NCBI GenBank assembly: GCA_024639415.1
Contig: JAHEIK010000105.1
Location: 1 to 10,200, forward strand
Length of the DNA: 10,200 nt
Source: Planctomycetota bacterium
GTDB lineage: Bacteria; Planctomycetota; PLA2; JAEUHO01
Reading direction: 5' to 3'
Shown: piece by piece, positions 1 to 6,650 of the stretch
Numbering within the stretch: the stretch's first letter is position 1
Layout of the letters: each line of letters opens with the position of its first letter
Position numbers and translations under genes: made by a program
Notes under the pieces: generated by a model
Databases searched by the model: none
The model's input: the letters and a program-made list of their open reading frames with translations, nothing else
Told to the model about the DNA's origin: nothing

Positions 1-17
1 TCTGCGGAGGAACTCGC

Positions 18-143
18 ATGCCGAGGCAGAAGCGAGATGACACGCCCGGCCGCCTGCACCACATCATGAACCGCGGAATCGCCAAGCGGGTTCCCGCGTT
101 AGAGCGGGCAGCCCAGCCCAGTCCCACGGCTCGAACTCCGTAG
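18..143 (+). pseudogene. N-terminal remnant of a REP-associated tyrosine transposase (RAYT / IS200-like TnpA)
   Basis: An ATG at 18 with a GGAGG-type ribosome binding site seven bases upstream (4-10) opens a 41-codon frame ending at TAG 141-143. Its first 24 residues read MPRQKRDDTPGRLHHI followed by MNRGIAKR, the usual opening of Y1_Tnp/RAYT proteins (basic start, small spacer, then a YHVMNRGN-like motif). The HUH motif and catalytic tyrosine of the family would lie much further on and are absent: after AKR the frame gives unrelated Ala/Pro-rich sequence and stops. Full-length RAYTs are typically well over 120 residues, so this is a stub. Known family role: single-strand DNA transposase acting on REP hairpins. 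I infer that a deletion or rearrangement replaced the rest, because tRNA-like and palindromic repeats start just downstream. A chance short ORF is possible but unlikely given the motif, position and ribosome binding site. Confidence 0.6.
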
Positions 144-197
144 GAAAATACCTGGTACGGTATGCCCGGGTCCCACTGTGGGCGAGGTACGGGGGCA

Positions 198-256
198 TGC
201 GCGCTCGCCAGCTCGCGCGCGTAGCCGTAACACCGCTTACGGAGGTCGGAGGTTCA
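198..256 (+). repeat. tRNA-like fragment, copy 1
   Basis: This segment is repeated at 454-512: 8 bases (198-205), then 18 identical bases (207-224 = 464-481), about ten divergent bases, then 22 identical bases (235-256 = 491-512). The order resembles the D-arm, anticodon-arm and start of the T-arm of a tRNA (AGGTC variable loop followed by GGAGGTTCA). The T-arm is broken after position 256, where the 3' half GAATCCTCC-type sequence is missing, and no acceptor stem can be formed. I read it as a degenerate tRNA-derived repeat, not a functional tRNA. Confidence 0.5.
221..242 (+). repeat. GTAG-led hairpin, possible REP-like element
   Basis: GTAG at 221-224 is followed directly by a perfect 6-bp stem (CCGTAA 225-230 with TTACGG 237-242) around a 6-base loop. 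REP elements mobilised by RAYTs are known to carry a short 5' tetranucleotide, often GTAG, next to a hairpin. The RAYT remnant lies 80 bases upstream. Against this, the stem is short, and the same segment can be read as a tRNA anticodon arm. Only one copy with an intact stem is seen; the second GTAG copy (478-481) has lost the pairing. Confidence 0.3.
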
Positions 257-336
257 CGAACCACCGCGTGCGGACGAGAGAATGAACTAGCGACCCTCGT
301 GGCGAAGAAACGCGCATGGCAAGAGCGCCGCGCGCC

Positions 337-398
337 CACCCTTCAGAGTGGGGGTTTCAGGGGGTTCCGCCCCCTGAGAAAAATGGTCGGGGCGAGAG
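337..398 (-). repeat. Displaced copy of tRNA-Pro 3' end plus downstream hairpin
   Basis: Bases 370-398 are identical over 29 bases to 564-592, and the similarity continues imperfectly leftward to about 337 (matching 531-563). On the minus strand the copy holds the last 15 bases of the tRNA-Pro gene including the encoded CCA (398-384), the following T-run, and a hairpin (CAGGGGG/CCCCCTG around 358-376). The rest of the tRNA is missing. A tRNA 3' end repeated in direct orientation is what integrative elements leave as attachment sites, although the shared core here is short. Confidence 0.6.
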
Positions 399-406
399 AC
401 CCCATC

Positions 407-433
407 GCGGCCTACGGCCGCGCGGGGCCCCGC
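407..433. repeat. Two back-to-back perfect palindromes
   Basis: GCGGCCTACGGCCGC (407-421) is a 6-bp stem with a 3-base loop, and the directly following GCGGGGCCCCGC (422-433) is fully self-complementary over 12 bases. They sit between the two tRNA-Pro 3'-end copies. No T-run follows on either strand, so a Rho-independent terminator is not supported. They may be recombination or REP-type hairpins; function is unknown. Confidence 0.5.
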
Positions 434-453
434 TGCACATTGGTGCTGGAGTC

Positions 454-520
454 TGCGCGCTGCGCCAGCTCGCGCGCGTAGGACCACGCGGCTTACGGAG
501 GTCGGAGGTTCAAATCCTCC
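454..520 (+). repeat. tRNA-like fragment, copy 2, with complete T-arm
   Basis: This is the second copy of the 198-256 segment, but it continues into a perfect T-arm: GGAGG 504-508, loop TTCAAAT, CCTCC 516-520. The 7 bases that would form the acceptor 3' strand (521-527, GTACGAC) have no complement upstream, and the anticodon stem before the AGGTC variable loop does not pair, so it does not fold as a tRNA. The 23 bases 497-519 are an exact inverted copy of 590-612 inside the real tRNA-Pro gene, which suggests a tRNA-derived pseudogene or a recombination product. Confidence 0.5.
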
Positions 521-530
521 GTACGACGCC

Positions 531-654
<124 letters not shown>

Positions 655-893
655 ATCTCTCGATCAGCGAGCGCAGAGGATACCCGCGGCGCGGCAACCG
701 CAGACCAATTCGAGAGCGCCTCCCCAGAACCCCCATCCGACGGGCTCCGAAAGCCCCCCCGCCTCGGCACCCTCGGGCCTTGCGCCTCTCCGGCGGAACC
801 CTGCAGACCAGAAGTACAGCGCCGGTGCCAGGGCTGAGGACCTGCTGAAGTCCCTGTGCTTGATTGCCGCGTAGTGACTAGGATTCTGCTCCG
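655..893. other. Intergenic spacer between divergent tRNA-Pro and cytochrome gene
   Basis: These 239 bases must carry the promoters of the leftward tRNA gene and the rightward cytochrome gene. Open frames here are antisense or run-on frames without protein-like features. I see no convincing sigma-70 boxes, repeats or terminators. The only start signal is a weak AGGA (880-883) ten bases before the cytochrome ATG. Confidence 0.5.
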
Positions 894-2366
894 ATGCGAC
901 GCTCGTTCCAGCCCCCGCTGCCCGTGCTGTGGCTGATCGCCCTCTGCTTGGTGGTGGCCGGCGATGCGAGCGTGGGTCTGCTTGAGGCAGGTCCGAGGGA
1001 GGCGGGCCGGGGCGAGGATGCCGCACGCAGGATCGCCACGCGCAGGGCGCAGGCCAAGACCGCAGGGCGCGTGCTCGATGACCCGTTCTTCTCCGCCGGG
1101 CGGGGCATGGCTGGACCACCCCTCCTTGGAGCGGTCTGGTCACCAGGGCGTCCTTCCCTCGCCAGCGGGACGGTGCGCTCGAGACTCCGGCACGACGTCG
1201 GGGCCGCATTCGAACGAGGGCGGCCGCTGGGGATCCACCGCTCTTCGCACGGCGGCGTGCCCGTCACGATCCTCTCGTGTGCGTTCTGCCACTCGGGGCG
1301 TGCTGCGGGCCGCACCATTCCGGGGCTCGGCAACAAGACGATCGACGTGGTTGCGCTGGCCCGCCATCTCCGCTCTCTCGCGCCGATCTCCGGACTGTTC
1401 GCCAGTCTGCGGGGCGGCGCGGCCCGCGCGCTCGAGAGTCGCTCGCAGCATCTCGTCCGCCATCTACTGGCCGACGGCAACGCGAGTCCGACCCGAGGAC
1501 TGCACGCCCTCATGTCCACGTCACGCTGGATGTTCAAGGGTACGGGGCTTTCCGTCGAGGCCGACGCGCCGCTGCTCTGCACCAAGACCCCTCACCTCTG
1601 GGGTTATCGAACGAAGCAGGAAACGGGCACGTTCTGCGACGGGTTCGGGAAGGGCATCGGCTGGCTGGCGCTGCAGCGCGTGATGAGCGGTCAGACACAG
1701 GAAGGCGTTCGGCAGGAGGTGACGAAACTCGAGCGCTTCGTTGCTGCAACGGACCTACTGCTTCCGCCCCGCTATCCCTTCGCGATCGACCGCTCGGCCG
1801 CGGCTCGCGGCAAGACGCACTTCGAGGCCAACTGCGCCCGTTGCCATGGGGACTACGTACGCGACGAGTTGGGCTTCCCCGTCTACGCACCGCCGAAGGT
1901 CGTCCCGATTGAGGTCGTCGGGACCGATCGAGAGCGCTTCGATGGCTACAAGGTCGATGCGTTGTTCGCCCGCCTCGATCGACTGCTCATGGGCGACATG
2001 CTCGATGTGAACCCGCGTGTCGGCTACCTCGCACCGCGCCTCGATGGGATCTGGGCACGCTTCCCGTATCTCCACAATGCCTCCGTTCCCTCCCTGGCCG
2101 ACATGCTCGCACCGCCAGCGAAGCGACCGCGCGCGTGGTCGCTTCGTGACGCGGGGGAGAGACACCGCTTCGATGCGGCGCGCGTGGGTTTGACGCTGCC
2201 GATGCGTTCAAGGGAGCGTGCCCGACTCGAGGGGTGCGGCCGCCGGGGCGCGCGCTCCGTCTACTGGACGGGCCGCCCCGGCCACGGCAACCACGGCCAT
2301 CCCTTCGGGACCGACCTGGCGCCTCGGGAGAAGCAGGACCTGATCGAGTTCCTCAAGACGCTCTGA
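894..2366 (+). CDS. Secreted di-heme c-type cytochrome, RoxA/MauG-like family
   Basis: 490 residues. Residues 1-24 form a signal peptide (MRR, hydrophobic VLWLIALCLVVAG, cleavage near AGDA), so it acts in the periplasm or outside. Two haem c sites are visible: CAFCH (129-133) and CARCH (314-318). The motif around 386-401 (IWARFPYLHNASVPSL) and the PPAKRP stretch (407-412) are typical of the RoxA-like branch of di-heme cytochrome c peroxidases, as is the HPFGTDL...LIEFLKTL tail (469-490). Known members are peroxidase- or oxygenase-like; RoxA itself cleaves polyisoprene, but it is longer (over 600 residues), so the substrate here is unknown. The haem spacing of about 185 residues is similar to RoxA. 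Extra cysteines lie at 229, 248 and 448. It stands alone, with no redox partner nearby and only a weak AGGA ribosome binding site (880-883). Family call is fairly sure, activity is not. Confidence 0.85.
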   Translation: MRRSFQPPLPVLWLIALCLVVAGDASVGLLEAGPREAGRGEDAARRIATRRAQAKTAGRVLDDPFFSAGRGMAGPPLLGAVWSPGRPSLASGTVRSRLRHDVGAAFERGRPLGIHRSSHGGVPVTILSCAFCHSGRAAGRTIPGLGNKTIDVVALARHLRSLAPISGLFASLRGGAARALESRSQHLVRHLLADGNASPTRGLHALMSTSRWMFKGTGLSVEADAPLLCTKTPHLWGYRTKQETGTFCDGFGKGIGWLALQRVMSGQTQEGVRQEVTKLERFVAATDLLLPPRYPFAIDRSAAARGKTHFEANCARCHGDYVRDELGFPVYAPPKVVPIEVVGTDRERFDGYKVDALFARLDRLLMGDMLDVNPRVGYLAPRLDGIWARFPYLHNASVPSLADMLAPPAKRPRAWSLRDAGERHRFDAARVGLTLPMRSRERARLEGCGRRGARSVYWTGRPGHGNHGHPFGTDLAPREKQDLIEFLKTL

Positions 2367-2447
2367 CGTGGAGTACGGAGCCGGAGCAGATACTCACCGA
2401 TTCGCGTCACGGGGCCATGGGGTTGTCGGCCGAACGGGTGCAGGACG

Positions 2448-2552
2448 AACGGCGATGCCGGCAGGGGGCCGAGCGCCGCCGGGGGCCAGATTGACCGTGG
2501 TTGCCGTCTTGCCGACGCTACCTTTCAGGGTGTCGCAAGCGCTGACCGTCAT
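2448..2552 (-). pseudogene. Relic of a ParA/Soj-type ATPase N-terminus (Walker A)
   Basis: On the minus strand, an ATG at 2552-2550 starts MTVSACDTLKGSVGKTATTV followed by NLA. This matches the start of ParA family ATPases (M, about eight residues, then KGGVGKT.TTVNLA) in both motif and distance from the start codon. KGSVGKTATTVNLA differs from a standard ParA sequence only by Ser for Gly in the P-loop. The next residues (GGARPPAGIAV) can be lined up with the usual ALA..G.RVL segment, but the frame then becomes Pro/Arg-rich and stops at 2394-2396. The rest of the approximately 250-residue protein is missing. The frame is also open upstream of this ATG, without recognisable protein. I interpret it as a decayed fragment of a partition-type ATPase gene, perhaps left by a mobile element. 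Confidence 0.5.
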
Positions 2553-2682
2553 GCGTCGGACACCGCCGCCGGCGCAAAGACCGTGGACACCCCGCCACGG
2601 CGGGCAGCGCGGCTGAACCCCGCCCTCACCTCGTGCTGTGCCTCGGCCCCCCCGTGCGTACCCTGGAGGGGTCAAGCTCCCC

Positions 2683-2690
2683 GGAGGGAG
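2683..2690 (+). promoter_or_regulatory. Ribosome binding site deciding the M48 protease start
   Basis: GGAGGGAG lies eight bases before the ATG at 2699. It supports this start over an in-frame ATG at 2633, which has no such site and would place 22 non-signal residues before a good signal peptide. Confidence 0.75.
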
Positions 2691-2698
2691 ATCCCACC

Positions 2699-4195
2699 AT
2701 GCGCCAACCGCTGACCGCCCTACCCATGCTCCTCGCCCTGGCCCTGCTCCTGGCCCCCACGACCGCCGACTCGGCCCCCGTGGACGTCAAGCCGGGACAC
2801 ACCCGCGCCATCTTCAGCAAACGCGGCACGCCCATCCGCCAGACGCCCTCGACCCTCGCTGCACCCGTCGCGACGCTGCGCTACCGCACCCAGGTCAAGG
2901 TCCTCGAGGTGAAGCTGCCCTGGATCCGCGTGCAGAGCGGCGCCTCCGTCGGCTGGCTCCGCGCCTGGGAAACCGTCGAACCCTCCGCACTGAGCGGCAA
3001 CGCCAAGCCCCCCCACCTGACGACGTCGGGCGGCTCCGGGGCCAGCAGCCGTGAAGTCAGTGCTGCCGGACGCCAACTCGACGAAGGCACCGAGCGCGGC
3101 TACCGCGCAAGCCGCCGCGACCTCGCGAACGCTTACCGCAGCGTCGACGCCATGGAGGCCGCGACCGCCGCCATGGATCCGGGTGATGCCCTCGAGTTCA
3201 TCAACGTCGGCAACCTCGGCCGCAGGGGACGCAACTACGCGCGCCCCGGTCGCGTGCGCGCGCAAGCGCCGAAGAGGCGCACGACGCGGCGCGCGCCCCG
3301 CGGAGCCGGCGGCCTGCTCGGCAAGCTCGGCGGCGAAGCCGCCCGGCGCCTCGGCGCCGGCAAGACCGGCTCACGCATCGCCGAGTCGCTCATCAGCAGC
3401 GCAACGGACTACGTCGACCAGGTCAAGACGAAGTTCACCCCGCAGCAGGAGTACTTCCTCGGACGCGCCGTCGCCGCGCAGGCGATCGCCAAGTACGGCG
3501 TCGACCCCGATGCGAGCCGCCGCCGCTACGTGCGCCTGGTCGGCGAGGCGGTCGTCCGGCTCAGCGACCGCCTCCCCGCCAACTTCGGCGGCTACCACTT
3601 CGAGGTCCTCGACAGCGACTCCGTCAACGGCGTCAGCGGCCCGGGCGGCTTCGTCCTCATCACGCGCGGCGTCGTGAACGCCTGCGCCTCCGAGGCCGAG
3701 CTGGCCGGCGTGCTCACCCACGAGCTCGCGCACATCCGCCTGCAGCACGGCGAGAAGCTGCTGCGTCAAGGCAAGCAGTTCCCCAGCTTCGTGAAGGGCC
3801 TCGCCGGCGTAGCCGGTGCCGCCGCCGGCTCGGGCAGCGGCTGGACGCAGGGGCTCGTGCGCTTCTTCGGCCAGGTCGCTGCGCAGGTCGGCACGACCGC
3901 CATCGACAAGGGCTACGGTCGTCAGCTGGAGTTCGCCGCCGACCGCGAGGGCACGTACCTGCTCTTCGACGTCTTCTACAACCACAACGCGCTGGCCTCG
4001 TTCGTCGCACGTGCGTTGCCGGCCGGACGCGCGCAAGGACACCACGGCACGCACCCGCCCGCCGCGGCGCGCGTCGCCGCGCTGCAGACCGTGATCTCGG
4101 GGCTGCGCAGCTTCAACCCGCCGCCCAAGCTGCTCGCTCCCCAGCAGACGCGCTTCGCCCAGGCGACGGGCCGCGCGGCGCCCGTGCCGCGCTAG
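2699..4195 (+). CDS. Secreted M48-family zinc metalloprotease with N-terminal SH3-like domain
   Basis: 498 residues from the ATG with the strong ribosome binding site. A signal peptide (1-26, LLALALLLAP core, cleavage near ADSA) sends it across the inner membrane. Residues 33-95 resemble a bacterial SH3 domain (TPIRQTP...VKVLEVKLPWIRVQ...VGWLRAW), a putative wall-binding module. The linker (100-240) includes a strongly basic Arg/Gly-rich patch (174-203). The M48 peptidase domain follows: HELAH (341-345) gives two zinc histidines and the catalytic Glu342; EFAAD (411-415) supplies the likely third ligand Glu411; a conserved THPP (451-454) follows, as in BepA/LoiP-type proteases. The known role of this family is envelope protein quality control; the substrate here is unknown. 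The cyclase gene starts 24 bases after the stop, suggesting co-transcription. The family is sure; the SH3 call is likely. Confidence 0.92.
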   Translation: MRQPLTALPMLLALALLLAPTTADSAPVDVKPGHTRAIFSKRGTPIRQTPSTLAAPVATLRYRTQVKVLEVKLPWIRVQSGASVGWLRAWETVEPSALSGNAKPPHLTTSGGSGASSREVSAAGRQLDEGTERGYRASRRDLANAYRSVDAMEAATAAMDPGDALEFINVGNLGRRGRNYARPGRVRAQAPKRRTTRRAPRGAGGLLGKLGGEAARRLGAGKTGSRIAESLISSATDYVDQVKTKFTPQQEYFLGRAVAAQAIAKYGVDPDASRRRYVRLVGEAVVRLSDRLPANFGGYHFEVLDSDSVNGVSGPGGFVLITRGVVNACASEAELAGVLTHELAHIRLQHGEKLLRQGKQFPSFVKGLAGVAGAAAGSGSGWTQGLVRFFGQVAAQVGTTAIDKGYGRQLEFAADREGTYLLFDVFYNHNALASFVARALPAGRAQGHHGTHPPAAARVAALQTVISGLRSFNPPPKLLAPQQTRFAQATGRAAPVPR

Positions 4196-4219
4196 CCGCG
4201 CGGCGAGCACCACACCCGC

Positions 4220-6424
4220 ATGGCGTCCATCCCGCGACTGATGCCGCGCTCAGGCCTGCGGCGCGCTGCCCTGGGCGGCGCCCTGGGGCTCGTGATCGCG
4301 CTGCTGCTGCTCCTGCTCCGCGGGACGGACTTGTTCGAATCGCTCGAGTTGCGCCTCGTGGACGTGCGCACGCGGCACTTCGCCTCGCAGCGCAGCGCCG
4401 ACGAGCGCATCGTGGTCGTGCAGATCGAAGAGAGCGACATCGCGGCCGTCCGCACGAAGCTGGGCGTCCGCTGGCCGTGGCCGCTGGAGTACAACGCGCA
4501 CCTGGTCACGGTGCTGAAGGACGCGGGTGCCGCGGCCCTCATGGTGGACGTCCTGCACCTCGACCGCGGCGCGGGCCCCGACGACGTTCCCGGCACGGCG
4601 GACCTGCCGCCGGCCGAGCGCATGATGCGGGAAGCCGAAGCGCACGAAGCCGACGCGTACGGCAGCGCACTGCGGGACTTCGGCAAGGTGGCCCTGGCCT
4701 TCGAGCTGTCGGCCACGCCGCAGTACGACGTGCCCGCGCGGCGCACGGCCGCCGAGGGCAAGCTGCCGGACGGCGGCTTGAAGCACCACCGCCCGGCGAT
4801 CGCGCGCCCCGGCGCCGAGCTTCCGGTCCGCCGTGTGATCGACGGCTCGGCGCTGCTCGGCTTCGCGAACACGCTCCCGGACCTCGACGGCGTCGTCCGC
4901 CGTGCGCCGGTCCTTGGCCTGTGGGGCAAGCGGCTGGTGCTGTCGCTCCCGCTGGCGACCGCGCAGCTGGCCACGGAAGCCGGCGTCGCCGAGGAGGACG
5001 GCGCCGTGCGCGTGGACACGACGCGCCAGGAGCTCTCGGGCGACGCGGCGTTCCTGATCAACTTCGGCCGGCGCAGCTACCCGCGCATCGCACCGCTGCA
5101 ACTGCTCGAGTGGGCGATGCACCGCGAGGCGGACGGCTCGCTCGCGCCCGCGGCGCGGCGCGCCCTCGAAGGCAAGATCGTCGTCTTCGGCGTCAACGCG
5201 GCGGGCCTGCGCGACGTGGTCCCCACGGCGCTTGGCGGCACGCTGGACGGCCCCGTCTACCAGGCCACCGTGCTGGACAACCTGCTGCACGGCGACGGTA
5301 GGCTGCGTGCACCGGCCGGCGTCGAGCGGCTCGTACTCACCCTCCTGCTACTGGTGGCCGGCGCGGCGGGGGCGGGCCTGCGCGGGCGCTTCATCCCCCA
5401 CACGGGCCCGATCGCCCTCGCACTGCTGCACGTGCTCTTCGTGTTCATGAAGTTCGAGGCCGGAACGTCGCACGACGTGTTCACGCCGCTGCTGGGCCTG
5501 CTCCTGACCTGGGGCGGCACGTCGGCGCTGCGCGCCTTCACCGAGGGGCGGCGCAACCGCTGGCTCGAGAGCACCTTCGGCCGCTACATGGCCCCGTCGG
5601 TCATCGACGCGCTCAAGAAGGACCCCGCCCTGCTCGAGCTCGGCGGCCGCGAACGCAACGTGAGCGTGCTCTTCAGCGACGTGGCCGGGTTCACGGGCAT
5701 CTCGGCGCAGATCGGTCCGACCCAACTAGTGAACCTGCTCAACCGCTACCTCACAGGACACTGTGCGGCGGTCTTGGACCAGGCGGGCGTCGTGGACAAG
5801 TTCGAGGGCGACGCGGTCATGGCGTTCTTCGGCGACCCGGTGCCGCAGGAGGATCACCCCTTGCGTGCTTGCCGGACCGCGCTCCGCGTGCAGGACGAGC
5901 TACCCCAGCTGAAGCCGCTGCTCGAAGAGCTCGGCGTCGAAGGCTTCGACATCCGGGTGGGCATCAACACCGGCACCGCGGTCGTCGGCAACATGGGTAG
6001 CGAGCAGCGCTTCGACTACACGTGCATGGGCGACACGGTGAACCTCGCCAGCCGCTTCGAGGGCGCAGCCAAGGCCTACGGCCTGCGCATCCTGATCGGA
6101 GCCGACACCGCGCGCGAGGTGACACCGGAGATGCTCGTCAAGCCCCTGGGTGGCATCGTCGTCGTGGGCCGCGAGGAACCGGTGTCCGTCTACGAACTCG
6201 TGGCAGCACGGGATGGCGCTTCTGCGGAGCTCATCGCCCACGCGGAGGCGTTCGAGCGCTCGCTGGCCGCGGCGCGCCGCGGCGATCTGATCGAAGCGCG
6301 TCGGGCGCTCGATGAGGCAGATCGCCTCAAGCCCGGCGACGGGCCGGTCGCATGGTTCCGCGACGTGCTGGCGGGGCTCGGCCGCGAGCCGTGGGACGGC
6401 ATCACGGTCCTCACCAGGAAGTAG
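4220..6424 (+). CDS. CHASE2-domain membrane adenylate cyclase (class III)
   Basis: 734 residues. A first membrane helix (17-34) is followed by an extracytoplasmic CHASE2 sensor (about 40-355), then three membrane helices (about 369-386, 394-410, 417-436) and a cytoplasmic class III cyclase domain (about 478-660). Catalytic features are present: metal-binding Asp487 in LFSDVAGFT and Asp531 in FEGDAVMAFFG; Lys527 and Thr601 (FDYTCMGDTVN) at the purine-selecting positions, consistent with ATP; Asn608 and Arg612 for the transition state. It should make cAMP from ATP in response to an outside signal. The C-terminal 70 residues are helical and TPR-like (AARRGDLIEARRALDEADRL), perhaps an interaction tail. 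It lies 24 bases after the M48 protease gene with only a weak ribosome binding site, so translation may be coupled. ATG 4241 is an alternative start. The family call is very sure; the ligand is unknown. Confidence 0.95.
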   Translation: MASIPRLMPRSGLRRAALGGALGLVIALLLLLLRGTDLFESLELRLVDVRTRHFASQRSADERIVVVQIEESDIAAVRTKLGVRWPWPLEYNAHLVTVLKDAGAAALMVDVLHLDRGAGPDDVPGTADLPPAERMMREAEAHEADAYGSALRDFGKVALAFELSATPQYDVPARRTAAEGKLPDGGLKHHRPAIARPGAELPVRRVIDGSALLGFANTLPDLDGVVRRAPVLGLWGKRLVLSLPLATAQLATEAGVAEEDGAVRVDTTRQELSGDAAFLINFGRRSYPRIAPLQLLEWAMHREADGSLAPAARRALEGKIVVFGVNAAGLRDVVPTALGGTLDGPVYQATVLDNLLHGDGRLRAPAGVERLVLTLLLLVAGAAGAGLRGRFIPHTGPIALALLHVLFVFMKFEAGTSHDVFTPLLGLLLTWGGTSALRAFTEGRRNRWLESTFGRYMAPSVIDALKKDPALLELGGRERNVSVLFSDVAGFTGISAQIGPTQLVNLLNRYLTGHCAAVLDQAGVVDKFEGDAVMAFFGDPVPQEDHPLRACRTALRVQDELPQLKPLLEELGVEGFDIRVGINTGTAVVGNMGSEQRFDYTCMGDTVNLASRFEGAAKAYGLRILIGADTAREVTPEMLVKPLGGIVVVGREEPVSVYELVAARDGASAELIAHAEAFERSLAAARRGDLIEARRALDEADRLKPGDGPVAWFRDVLAGLGREPWDGITVLTRK

Positions 6425-6448
6425 GCGCACGGGAGGGTCGGTGCGGTT

Positions 6449-6591
6449 CGGGCCAAGACTCGGCCTGCCACTCGCTCCGCTCGTTCAGGCCTCCCAAGGC
6501 CCCTACAGCACCCTGAACGCGTCATCGGCCTCGCAAGAACGTAGGGGCCTTGGGAGGCCGGCGCCGAAGGCGGCGGCCGAGTCTTGGCCCG
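6449..6591. repeat. Nested long inverted repeat between convergent genes
   Basis: Outer arms are 17 bp perfect (6449-6465 with 6575-6591) and inner arms 19 bp perfect (6488-6506 with 6541-6559), around a 34-base centre (6507-6540). The spacers between outer and inner arms differ (22 and 15 bases), so a long stem with an internal loop would form. Bases 6482-6489 can also pair with 6512-6519, giving an alternative fold. It lies in the 226-base gap between the convergent cyclase and phosphatase genes, where a bidirectional terminator is expected, but there is no T-run and 36 perfect pairs is unusually long. A MITE or REP-doublet-like element is the alternative; no clear target-site duplication was found. 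Confidence 0.8.
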
Positions 6592-6650
6592 GCCCGTACG
6601 TCGTCCAGGGCGCAGGACGAGGACGCACGAAACCCGCAACCTGAAGACGC

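Larger units (their letters stand above)
2367..2698. other. Intergenic region with a ParA-like relic
   Basis: No intact gene is seen in these 332 bases. It contains the minus-strand ParA-like fragment (2448-2552) and GC-rich hairpins near 2581-2604: CCCGCC 2591-2596 with GGCGGG 2599-2604, or alternatively CCGTGG 2581-2586 with CCACGG 2595-2600. These could end cytochrome transcription but have no following T-run. The promoter for the M48 protease gene should lie in the last 100 bases; no clear boxes were recognised. Confidence 0.5.

Noticed and set aside
454..530. A functional second tRNA on the plus strand
   Set aside because: The T-arm is perfect, but there is no acceptor 5' strand complementary to 521-527 and the anticodon stem does not pair.
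2633..2698. Upstream in-frame ATG for the M48 protease
   Set aside because: It would add 22 residues before an excellent signal peptide and lacks a ribosome binding site, while ATG 2699 has GGAGGGAG eight bases upstream.
3371..4213. 280-residue minus-strand open frame
   Set aside because: It is antisense to the M48 peptidase domain, where the HELAH and EFAAD motifs prove the plus-strand reading.
4250..5290. 346-residue minus-strand open frame
   Set aside because: It is antisense to the CHASE2 region of the cyclase, and its residues are those expected from reverse-reading GC-rich codons.
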